Shown one piece after another: positions 8,139 through 17,400 of a stretch of 39,423 nucleotides of DNA. How positions within the stretch are numbered: position 1 is the first letter of the stretch; every line of letters starts with the position of its first letter. Source of the stretch: CAZRHH01 sp964599885 (lineage in GTDB: Bacteria; Chloroflexota; Dehalococcoidia; DSTF01; JACRBR01); the NCBI GenBank assembly GCA_964599885.1, contig CAZRHH010000024.1, positions 1 to 39,423 of the forward strand. Reading direction: 5' to 3'. The notes under the pieces were generated by a model, which saw only the letters and a program-made list of their open reading frames with translations, was not told the DNA's origin and did not search any database. A program made the translations under genes and the position numbers.

Positions 8139-8183
8139 TGGTCCCAGGGGCGGGATTCGAACCTGCGATACACGGTTTTACAG
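8139..8183 (-). other. tRNA 3'-half-like sequence (integration core)
   Basis: On the minus strand: an anticodon-loop-like CTGTAAA (8177-8183), ten bases, a T-arm GCAGG-TTCGAAT-CCCGC (8150-8166), a 7-base acceptor strand CCCTGGG (8143-8149), A and CCA (8139-8141). The T-stem has one A-C mismatch, and bases upstream of the loop do not pair as an anticodon stem, so this is not a complete tRNA. A half reaching from the anticodon loop to CCA is what tyrosine integrases use as a core site. Confidence 0.7.
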
Positions 8184-8465
8184 GTCGTGTCCGTCCGTCC
8201 GCGGCCGTCCGCGAGCGTGCGCTCACGCGACAAGACGCGAGTCGTATTCCATGGACGTCCGCATTCGTGCGGGTTCATCCGTCCGGGTTGCTGTCAGCGT
8301 TGCTGTCAGGCGTCGCGATGCCGGCTGAGGCATCTTGAGGGCTGCGCCTCATGGGCTGATTGCAACTCCGGACGACGTTCTAGTCGAGCCCAACGCCGCG
8401 CAATGGCGCGGCAGATGGAGGTTCAGAGACCGGGGGCAACGGCACGGGGTCCCCGCCACCACGCG

Positions 8466-9305
8466 CTAGACGTGACGACTACGGGAGTCGCGCCGCCCAC
8501 GCGACACTGCGGACAACGAAGGCTGGACGCTCGTAGTACTACCCACAGGAGTGACATCGCCCGCCTTATACTCCACCGCCTTGCCCGTGGCGCAATTCCA
8601 AAGAATGACCATCTCGCCGCCGGAGCAGAGGCCGCTCGGATCGTTGTAACGAATAGGATTGTTTCGCACGTACGCGTAGCGATTTAGCCCATCGACAGTG
8701 ATCGGATCCGCCGACATAAACCGCCCCAGTACCGTCGAATAGAACCGCGCGTGGTAGTAGTACGCACCGACCGCGAAAGTACCCTCGCGCTGCTGGCCGG
8801 TGAACCCGCGCTCGAAGAAGCCGGAACCGTTGCGAGGCGCGCCGAATGGCCAGTACTTGAGCTGCGCGACGGCGCCGCTCGTGACGTCGACTACGCGACG
8901 GTGCTGGAGAGGTGATCGGCGAGCAGATAGCTTAGGTTCGTACCCCGGCGCTGGGCGATCACGCGGCCAAAGGCTTGGTAGTACTTCGTGATGATGTCGG
9001 GCGCGCCGCAGTAGCTGCTTTCCTCTTCGTAGATGCCGCCGGCATACGTGACTTTCCAGTCGGAGGTGCCCGGCATGGATGGCACCGTCTGCCGGCGTCG
9101 CACGAGGTTCCCTTGACCATCGTAGAGATAGTCGTTGCGAAAACCGAACCACGTGCCTGCTGGGTGCTCCATGCGCGTCAAGCGGTTCTCGACGTCGAAC
9201 AGGTACGCCTCGCCCTCCGTGCGATAGGAGATGTTCCCGTTGTTGTCGTACGTGATCCCCTGCCAGCCATCCACCTGCGATACGGCGTGAACATGATGGC
9301 AAAAG
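8466..9305 (-). pseudogene. Displaced RHS core-plus-tip cassette (tip 3), frameshifted
   Basis: Read on the minus strand, homology to the main RHS protein starts abruptly at HVHAVS (about 9300) and runs through YDNNGN, YDVENRL-like, GGIYEE, AFGRVIA and LADHLSST. It then hits a stop at 8891 and continues in another frame: KYWPFG, FTGQQREGTF, ARFYSTVLGRFMSADP, NRYAYVRNNPIRYNDPSGLC. One frameshift near 8900 explains this. The core is followed by only about 55 residues of tip (GEMVILWNCATGKAVEYKAG, GDVTPVG) before scrambling near 8520. It lacks a 5' start, so it is a silent cassette. It begins 44 nt after the stop of the immunity candidate of tip 2. Confidence 0.8.
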
Positions 9306-9348
9306 GTAAACTACCCAACACCGACGCTCGGCTTCCTGCACGAAAACC

Positions 9349-9699
9349 TCAGCTATCCCAATCATCCACGTTCTCTTCTAATGGACGCCCCTTCCGATGG
9401 ACGAGCTGTTGCCATTCTTTTTCTGTCAACTCGAATGCACGCAGCCACTTTTCAAGGTATGTCCGGAGATCATCTTGAGCATAGTTCAGGCGAACCACCG
9501 CGTGAACTTCGACAGAAATCTGACTCCAGAAGTAAGTGACGCGGTCGCCCGGATCAACTGTCTCAGGCACGAACTGCTCTAAGATCCTCGGAATCGGCTC
9601 CCAAAATTGTTCAACGGTTGTTCGCCCGGAAAGGAAAGCCGCGATCTGGTCTCTAGTCCAAGCTTCAGTCGGCGATCCTTCGTTCTTCCTACTTGGCAT
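9349..9699 (-). CDS. Putative immunity protein for the displaced RHS tip 2
   Basis: 116 residues from ATG 9699 (GGAG 8 nt upstream); an in-frame GTG at 9708 is the alternative. The protein is soluble, acidic at its C-terminus (LEENVDDWDS) and rich in Trp and Phe, with no signal peptide or recognised family. It starts 15 nt after the stop of the RHS tip cassette, the standard position for a cognate immunity gene in polymorphic-toxin loci. Function is inferred from position and size only. It is intact, while the neighbouring cassettes are broken, as expected if immunity is retained after a toxin is displaced. Confidence 0.6.
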   Translation of the reverse strand: MPSRKNEGSPTEAWTRDQIAAFLSGRTTVEQFWEPIPRILEQFVPETVDPGDRVTYFWSQISVEVHAVVRLNYAQDDLRTYLEKWLRAFELTEKEWQQLVHRKGRPLEENVDDWDS

Positions 9700-9714
9700 C
9701 CGTTCCACTCCGTT

Positions 9715-10620
9715 CTAGTGAGGAGGCTGCCACTCCCCGTGCTCGCCGGGCACCGGGACGATGATTCCTTCTGGAGTAACCTGGACGTTTCGGTACTTTT
9801 TACCGTTCGCGGTATGTTCATGCCCATGTTCCTTATGGTGGCCCCTCTCCCCAACCCTAAGTGGAACGTAGATGGTGCCCTGCTTCGTCACGTACCCCGA
9901 GAGACCCCGCCGATTTCTTGCGCCTTCCGGAAGTGGATTGCCATTACTGTCATTCGCGCGATAGATCGTTGGCCCCAGGCCACCGTTCGTGCATCCCTGA
10001 CTGTCACACGGTGCCAGAAGCCCTCCAGCGACGGCCAAGCCAATCGGGATAGCGCCAGCCGGAATCGCGAGGCTCGGTATTGCAACGCGGCTTGAGCGAA
10101 CCGCAATAGACACCCCTGAGCCTAATGCTCCGCGCAACCCACCACCTCCGCCACCATTCGTCGGAGGGGGCGTGTTCGCATACGCGATCGCATTCCCATT
10201 TGCGATCGACTGCGACTGCGTCCACGCCAACGCATACATCGCACTCTCATAAGCCGCGTACTCCATCGCTGCTTGTAGCTCCGCGTACGCCGCTCCCGCA
10301 CGCATGCCATCGCCGATCGCCTGGTTCTGTTGCATCTCCGCTGCGCAGACGGAGTTGCAGCCGAGCGGCACCGGCGTCAAGTCGCCCGGCTTATAGTCCG
10401 CAGCCTTACCCGAACAGCTGTTGAAGATGATCACCATCTCGCCGCCCGTGCAGAGGCCGCTCGGATCGTTGTATCGCACCGGGTTGTTGCGCACGTAGGC
10501 ATACCGGTTCAGCCCATCTGCGGCTGCAATGATGATAGGTGCGCCCCCGTACCAGACAACCCCAGCGATAATCCCAACGAACACCACTTGGGCGAAACCT
10601 TGGAAACACTGGTTGTTCAC
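9715..10620 (-). pseudogene. Displaced RHS C-terminal cassette with intact tip (tip 2)
   Basis: An open frame whose first 30 residues (FAQVVFVGIIAGVVWYGG) belong to the end of a different tip. It then joins the last stretch of the RHS core, DGLNRYAYVRNNPVRYNDPS, at about 10520, and a 230-residue tip follows. The tip has an Ala/Tyr/Met helical part (AAMEYAAYESAMYALAW), a Gly-rich and hydrophobic linker, and a terminal domain with RANDSNGNPLPEGARNRRG and the His-rich GERGHHKEHGHEH. I do not recognise the domain. His clusters led by GHH occur in some HNH-like toxin nucleases, but the match is weak. No ribosome site or true start is seen, so it is probably silent unless recombined onto an RHS core. 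Confidence 0.7.
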
Positions 10621-10639
10621 AATCGTCAGGCCAAGATCG

Positions 10640-11000
10640 TATATCGCTCACCATGTCAATCCCACCAGAAACAACATCGCAAAGGAAGCAGCCGCTTGTG
10701 TTGAGGTAGTCATACGTCGGGCAGGGCGAGCAGTCTTCCGGCAGCGGGCTGGCTATTGGCCGGTCACCGGGTTGTGGCGTCGCGGACGTCCCGTTGGCGA
10801 CGATGCAAACATGGTCGTGTCGATTTTTCGCATCCTGACAGTGGCTGCCGATCTGCGTGATCTGGCACGCCAAATCGCAGCACCCCGCCGCGCCCGGATC
10901 GAGAACGCAGCTCCCGATCTTCCAGTCGCAGATCAGCAACGTGCATCCGGCGCATTCCATCCCTTGACAGGTCAGCTCGTCTTGGCATGGCCCAGATCGA
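10640..11000 (-). pseudogene. Displaced RHS tip fragment (tip 1)
   Basis: From about 10995 downward the frame reads GPCQDELTCQGMECAGCTLL, then ICDWKIGSCVLDPG, nearly the same as the start of the tip of the main RHS protein, including a 56-bp stretch with no mismatch. It diverges after the second Cys cluster (DYLNTSGCFLCDVVSGGIDM) and shifts frame near 10645 into YDLGLTIVNNQCFQGF. There is no RHS core upstream and no start codon. It is an older tip variant sharing a Cys-rich linker with the present one. Confidence 0.75.
10893..10948 (+). repeat. 56-bp direct repeat, copy A
   Basis: Identical over 56 bases to 12073-12128, about 1.18 kb away in the same orientation. It encodes part of the Cys-rich linker of displaced tip 1. 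Confidence 0.9.
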
Positions 11001-11086
11001 AAGTGCTGTGACATCGAGCACAGGATTGAAGCAACGCGAGTGCTTACTGCGACGAGACCCTCGCCGATCTCGCGACAATCCCGATT

Positions 11087-11431
11087 TCACGGCAACGTAG
11101 ACTTCTTCTTGATCTCGGTGAGAATCGCCGACTCCCACTCCTCGGCTTTGGGAATCTGAAAGCGATACTGGTGGCCATCAACCGTAAGAATGTCCAGGCG
11201 GGGTATTCCGCTCATAAAGTGGAATCGCTTCGCCGGGACTGTGCGAACTTTATCGATGCGTTGAAGTTCGCACTCCACTCGGCGGCCGAGCATCCCTAGC
11301 CACTCACCTGGAATGCCGAACACCGCGCCCCGAAATTCAAGTCGATCATCGAAGAGGCTCAGACGGCCGAGCCGAGCAAAGAACCCTGGTCCCCGCTCGT
11401 AGCAGGATGCCCTTAGGAGCGGTTTTAACAT
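11087..11431 (-). CDS. GRAM/PH-like protein, putative immunity protein of the RHS toxin
   Basis: 114 residues. AGGAGGA about 8 nt before the ATG at 11431 fixes the start. After a short N-terminus the pattern LGRLSLFDDRLEFRGAVFGI, then RIDKVRTVP, then RLDILTVDGHQYRFQIP and a terminal helix (EEWESAILTEI) is that of a GRAM or bacterial PH domain: strand, strand, loop, strands, helix. Such domains usually bind lipids or protein partners. The gene lies 46 nt downstream of the RHS stop on the same strand, where the immunity gene of the current tip is expected. If the tip acts at membranes, as its hydrophobic segments suggest, a PH-like antidote would be fitting. That link is inference. Confidence 0.65.
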   Translation of the reverse strand: MLKPLLRASCYERGPGFFARLGRLSLFDDRLEFRGAVFGIPGEWLGMLGRRVECELQRIDKVRTVPAKRFHFMSGIPRLDILTVDGHQYRFQIPKAEEWESAILTEIKKKSTLP

Positions 11432-11477
11432 CGCTCGCTTTCCTCCTCGCCAACCTAGCACATGCACGCTCCCGCCC

Positions 11478-14400
11478 TCAGCAAGTCGAGTATAGCTGAG
11501 TCTGTGTGACGTACAGGGTGATTTCAAGCGGCTCACTCCCATGAGAAGCCATTCCAGCTCCTGCGCTCCCCCAGATTGTGGCGGCAATCGCGAGCTTTGT
11601 TCCGGCTGAGCAATCGGAGACGATTAGCTGGTACACGCTTCCGATCGTTGCCGCACCTTCGATCGCACCTTCAACATACCCGCATACCAATAGCAACGTC
11701 CCCCCGGTGACGATTGCCGGCAGAACACAACTCTCGACTATGGGAAGTAAGTCAAGGAGGTAGATCGCCGTCAAGCAGTCATCGAAGCTACCCGATGCGC
11801 AGCCAGTGAATGCAGCGCTTGCGTGGCCATATGAGTCTTCGAAGATGCACCACAGCCAGCACCCTTCCCCAGAAGGCGTCGAATAACAGCCGCTTGGACA
11901 AAGATCCGGTAGCGGCCTGGCTACGGGCCCTCCGCCCGATGGTCCCGGTGTGCCGGATGACGCCGGGCCATTGTAGCCGTAGAAGCATAATGAATCGTGG
12001 GGGTCGGGATTCCCGTTGCAATACGCTGCGATTGCAACGAGCTGGCAAGCCAAGTCGCAGCATCCCGGCGCACCCGGATCGAGAACGCAGCTCCCGATCT
12101 TCCAGTCGCAGATCAGCAACGTGCATCCCGCACACTCCAACCCGACGCACGTGAGTTCGTCTTGGCACGGCCCCACTGTTGCTGGATCCATGCACCACAG
12201 CCCGAACGGATCTGTAAAGCGCATCGGATTGCCACGCACGTAGCCGTAGCGATCGGCGCCATCCACCGTGAACGGATCTGCCGAGGTGAAGCGTCCCCAT
12301 CCAGAACTGTAGAACCGGGCACCGAAGTTGTAGTCCGCAAGCCGGGAATAGCGCTGCAACTGGTGTCCCGTGAACAGCTTCTCCTGCGTTATCGAGCCGC
12401 CGCGGACGCCGCCGTATGGATAGTACTCCACGCGCTGCGCGTCGTAGTTCTCGTCGACGGTGCCCACGGTGCTCCCCAAGTGATCGGCGAGGAACCATGT
12501 CACGCCGGTGTCCGCGCCTCGGTGCGCGATGACTCTCCCGAACGCGACGTAGTATTTGCTGGCGACAGGCGTACCGCCAAACTCGCAGTGCTCCTCGTAG
12601 ATGCCGTCGATGTATGTGGTCTTCTGATCGACGGCTCCTGCCGCGCCCGGCGCAGTCGTCCACGTGCGCTTGAGGGCGCCCGCGCCGTCGTACCAGTTAT
12701 CAGTCTGCGTAGGGTACGTCGACCATGACCGCAGTCTGTTCTCGACGTCATAGTTGTACGTTTCACCGGCAATGCGCGACTTCACGTTTCCGTTGTTGTC
12801 ATAGGTAAACTTGTCGCCCTGCGACGTGCCCGAGACCGCATGCACGTGGTCGGGATCGCCGTATGACATCGATACGAGCTGATCCTCGGTCTTGGATGTG
12901 AGCTTTCCCAGATCGGCGCCGCTATTGGCGAATGCGTACGAGGCAACGACGTCGCCGCTCTCGCTGTCCTTCCGCACTTCGGTCAAGCGATCCAAGTCAT
13001 CGTACTTGTAAAACAGATCCTCGCCGTCCGTCGTCCCGTCAGTGATGCTACTGATGTTGCCGTTCGGCTGGTACGAGTAGGTCAAGTCCTGCAACGGCAG
13101 GAGCGGAATAGGCTGATCCGTCTCGATGGTTCGGAGCCGGTACAGCGCATCGTACGTGTAGTTCGTGACCACGCTGTTCCCGAGCGTTATCTGCGTTAAT
13201 TGTCCGGTCGGGTGATCGTACTTTGCACCCGACACGTAAGCAGGCGAACCGGGGATACTGGATGTCATGCTGACGAGCTGACCGCCGCCGGCGTTGTCAT
13301 ACACATATGAAACGATCTCGCCGTCGGGGTACGTCAGTGTCGTGGGCCGGTTCGCGGAATCGTAGGCACGGTTGATGACGTACGGCGCCTGCGTGGTTGC
13401 GTTGCCGTAGACCGCGTTGATCTTGTGCTCCTTCTTGACTTCACGCCCGCGCACGTCGTAGCACCAGCGGGTCAGCCCCGTCGCGTCCGACATCGACGTG
13501 AGCCTGCCGACATCGGTGTTGTCGTTGACGCACGGTGTTCCGGTGCCGTAGTCGTCGTACGCGAACGTGACGGGTGACTGCGCGCCTACACCGGATGCGC
13601 CCACATCGTAGGTCTTGGATAGCAGTCGATTGTGGGAGTCGTACATGAGCGTCGTCTTGACGCCGCGTGCGTCGACGACCTCGATGACGTTGCCGGCGGC
13701 GTCGAACTTGTACCTCCATGGCGTCGGGCTCGTGCCGTCGCTCGTCACCGGATTGCCCGAGCGATCGGGATCAGTCGACGTAAGCACGCGGCCTAGGCTG
13801 TCATACGTCATGACGGTCTCATGCCGGGCGACCGCGACGTTGTCGTTTTCAATGACCTTAGTCGCGTTGCCAACTATGTCGTACTCGTACTTCGTCACGG
13901 AATGCGCTGCCGGGACCATGGGCGTACCTTGGCCCACGTATGTGGTGGTCGTGCGGAGACGCCCCAGAAAGTCGCTCACGGAAGCGCGCTGATGTCCCTT
14001 TTCATCGATGGTGATGGTGGTGAACAGCCCATTGTCGCTGTACTCGGCGCTGACGGTTGCGACGTTACCCGCCGGGCTGTTCCCGTCGTCTACCGTCGTT
14101 GTGATGATGCGGCCCAACGCGTCGTATTGCGATTTGTTGTTGGGGACCAGAGCGCTGCCGGACTGATATGCCCCAATTGCCGTCGGAGCGCAGGAAGTGG
14201 AGGTTCCAGCGGCGAAGAGTCGAGAATTGGCAACGAGTCCTCGCGTGTCGTAGATCGTCTGAGCCCGCTGCACCCGCAAGTCGCTCGGATTCGGGCCGGC
14301 CTTAAAGTACGGTATCTGCCGTTGTGTCTCGCGTCCAAATCCGTCCGAGCATATTGTCGTCGTAATCGTGGCGGCAGCGTTGAGCCGCTTTGTTGTGGTC

Positions 14401-17400
14401 GTGAAGTTCACTCCCGTACCCGCTGTGCCACTCCAACCTGAATAGTCAAACGTCTCTGACGGCGATGATTCTGTGTCGGGCGCCGACCAATGTTTGAGCA
14501 TGCGCCCGAATCGGTCGTAGGTGGCCCCTTCCTGGAGGCCACTCGGGTACGTGATCAGCGTCGGAGATCCGTGTGCCAAGTTGTACTGGTAGAGCGTAGT
14601 CTGTGTACTCACTAGCTGCGTTCCCACGTAGACGTAGTTCGTCACCTGTTCGGGGAACCGGAACCCAGAGCCCGCAAGGTACTGCGTCAGGGTGCGGCCG
14701 CCCGTCCATGCGCTGCCGTTGACGGTGGGCGCGTCGCCCAGTGGCGACGAGTCTGATCCGTACACCGGTACGGACCGCGTTTCGACGTTACCCTTCCCAT
14801 CCGACGTGTAACTCGACAGCGTGTAAACGTACCGGCGGTTGGGGTCAGCGTCGGTGAGGCTCACGAGTTTTCTGGTCGCAGTGATGTTACCTACGACGGG
14901 AGTGGCGGAGACGGACTGTCTTCCGTCGTAGAAGTATGCAGTTTCTGCGACGAGCGCGGGGACGCCGCACTCTTTCGTCTGTACGGTGCTTGGGAGCAGC
15001 AAGAGGACGGTCGCGTCGTTGCGATAGTGGTAGGCGTTCGTGGTTGCGCGGCACCCATACGCACTCGCAGAGCCACTTTGATTCTCGTTGCGCGTGAGCA
15101 TTCCACCGTGAACAAGGCTGTGGGTGTAGGTTGTCTGCGACTCCGTGCCGTAGCGGAATCTGACCGTTTCCGACGCAAGCCTGTTGAAGAACGCCTTGTT
15201 GCTTGTGTCCGCCACGGCCGTCGAGAGATATGAGTTCGTCGTCCGTTGGAAGAGGGTGTTGGCGGCATCGGTTTGCTCGGTCTTGACGACACGCCCTGCC
15301 AATTCCTTCGCGCCCGTTGGTTCTGCAGGGAATCCGGATGGCGGACCATCGTAGCCTAGGATGAACTCTTGGCGGGTTCGAGAGTTGCCTGTCGTTCTCT
15401 GTGAACTCTTGAACCCTCGCGACGCGATACCGGCTCCGTCGATGACGAACCACGGCCGAAGCGCCTCGCCGGAGGTCGTTTGATCAAGCGCGAAACCGCT
15501 GTAGTTGTACGTCGTCACGACGTCAGGATTCGAGGCCGAATCGAAGCGGCTCTTTGCCGTCTTGGTGGTGACGACGTAGGTTGAATAGTGCCAGGTTCCT
15601 GCTCCGAAGAAGCCGTTGTCCGCGTGTTCATACGCGAACTGAACCTCGCCACCAAAGCTATTCGCGATCGTCTTCAATCGCCAGTTCGACACCGAATAGG
15701 GCGTGTTTTCCTGGGTTGGTTCATACGGCAGACCGTTCGCGAGCTTCGGATGTATCGATTCGCGAGTGGGAGGATCGAGTGAGCCAGGCGTTCCGTACCC
15801 GAACGCGTACGTCATCAGGGGCGATCCGGGCGAGTCACCAAGAAGCTTCACATCATCGAGTCGGTATCCAAATGAAAAGCATCCCGGCCCGTTGTGAATA
15901 GAGCCCGTGAACTCGTACTCCGACGTTAGTCCATAGCCAGGAGTGAGCAGGGTACCGGAGGTCTGGGTGAAGGTTTTGATTCGCTTAAGCGCGCGCAGGT
16001 CGTAGACTTTTGCCAGTCCATTGCTCGCATCCCCTCCAAGAAAACAGCTACCGCCGGTGTCTCCGCGATAGGAGAACGTGTAGAAGTCCCAAGGAGGGCC
16101 GTCGAAAACGGGCGCGTACAGGTTTGGGTCCAACTCGAACTCGACTTTTCCACCGGGGTACGTGATCGACGAAGGATATGATGCGAATACCCATTCCCTC
16201 CAGGAGATATCTGTGTCCCTATTGCCCTTGATCTGCGTGTAAGAGTATTCCGTCTTGTTGCCATGTACATCGATCGTGTTCAGCAAGTCCCACTGGTACA
16301 TGCGCACGTTGTAGTTCGACGCGTAGTAATACCTACGTGTATTGGCGCTGGTTCCGAAAGTCCATACCCGGCCGGTGTTATCACGCACTGTCCAAGAGCA
16401 ACCAGCGGAGTCTGCAAATGCCGCGAGGTCGACACTGCTCGCAGCGACCGCGTCGTCACACCCGGTCGGATGTGTGATGTCGAGGAACGACTGATTCCTG
16501 GTTACGTATTTCGTCGAATCCGTGGCGAGCGGGATGAGTTCACCTCCGGTCCCGCCAAGGTTGAGGAAGTATCTGCCAGGCGCACCTATGGTGGTCGGAA
16601 CCGCCCTGGTAATGGAGGGAACCGACAGATCCCACCCGGTACCAACCCAGCCAGGCGCCACTATGAGGCCCATCGCATCCACTCGGCCTGAGCTGTAGCT
16701 TAGCCCCAGCGCGGGTTCGGAGCCGCCAAGTCCGGGAGCCACTTGAATCGGCAAGTTGAACGTCGCAGCGCCTGTCGAAGCTGACACCTCTGCAGTATCC
16801 AGTGTCGGTGGTGTGAGGATGACGCCATCAGCGCTGGACGCCCCTATGCTGAAGTGGTCTACCGCCGCCACCCAACGGTGATCGTCCACCACCAGTGTGG
16901 CGACTTCCTCCCAGCCGTTCGTTTGTTCATCGAGCGTCCAGTATCTAAGCCTTTCCTCGTTCAGCCCGAACATATCACTGGCGCTGTAACTCATGTCGAT
17001 CGCTATGTCGCTCCCGAATTGATGTACCTCGGCGTCGCCGCGGTCGACCGCGTGAGCATCGAACTGCCACACACTCAGCAGGTGCGCCCCCGCGATCTCC
17101 GGCACGTCGGTTTTCGCCCGATCGGTGATGGAAATTCGGAGCGGCTCGTTCGTGGCTCCCGGCGGAAAGGTCAGCGTTACGCTGCCATCGGCGCTCGCTA
17201 CGACGCCACCGGTCGAATCGATGATTTCCTCGACAACAGGCGGCGGAGTTGGCGTCGCCGTGAACGTGGGCGTAGCGGTGGCAGTATCGGTTGGCCCGGC
17301 GGTCGATGTGCTCGTGCCGGTCACGGTTGGCGTAGGCGTTCCGGTCGCCGAGGGACTTGGTTCCGGCGTCCAGGTGTGAAAGACGAAGGCCGTCTCGGTC

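Larger units (their letters stand above)
8059..8308 (+). other. attP-like site with two pairs of arm repeats
   Basis: The 10-mer GTTGCTGTCA occurs four times in the same orientation: 8059-8068, 8071-8080, 8287-8296 and 8299-8308. Each pair has a 12-bp period. The pairs flank the tRNA-like core at 8139-8183, 58 bp away on one side and 103 bp on the other. This is the layout of arm-type sites around a core in phage attP sites. That these are the arm sites of the adjacent integrase is inference. Confidence 0.6.

Noticed and set aside
8139..8226. Complete tRNA gene on the minus strand
   Set aside because: Only the 3' half is tRNA-like; the bases before the anticodon loop do not form D or anticodon stems, and the T-stem has a mismatch.
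8059..8308. CRISPR array
   Set aside because: Repeats are only 10 bp, come in two pairs and lack regular spacers; no cas genes are present.
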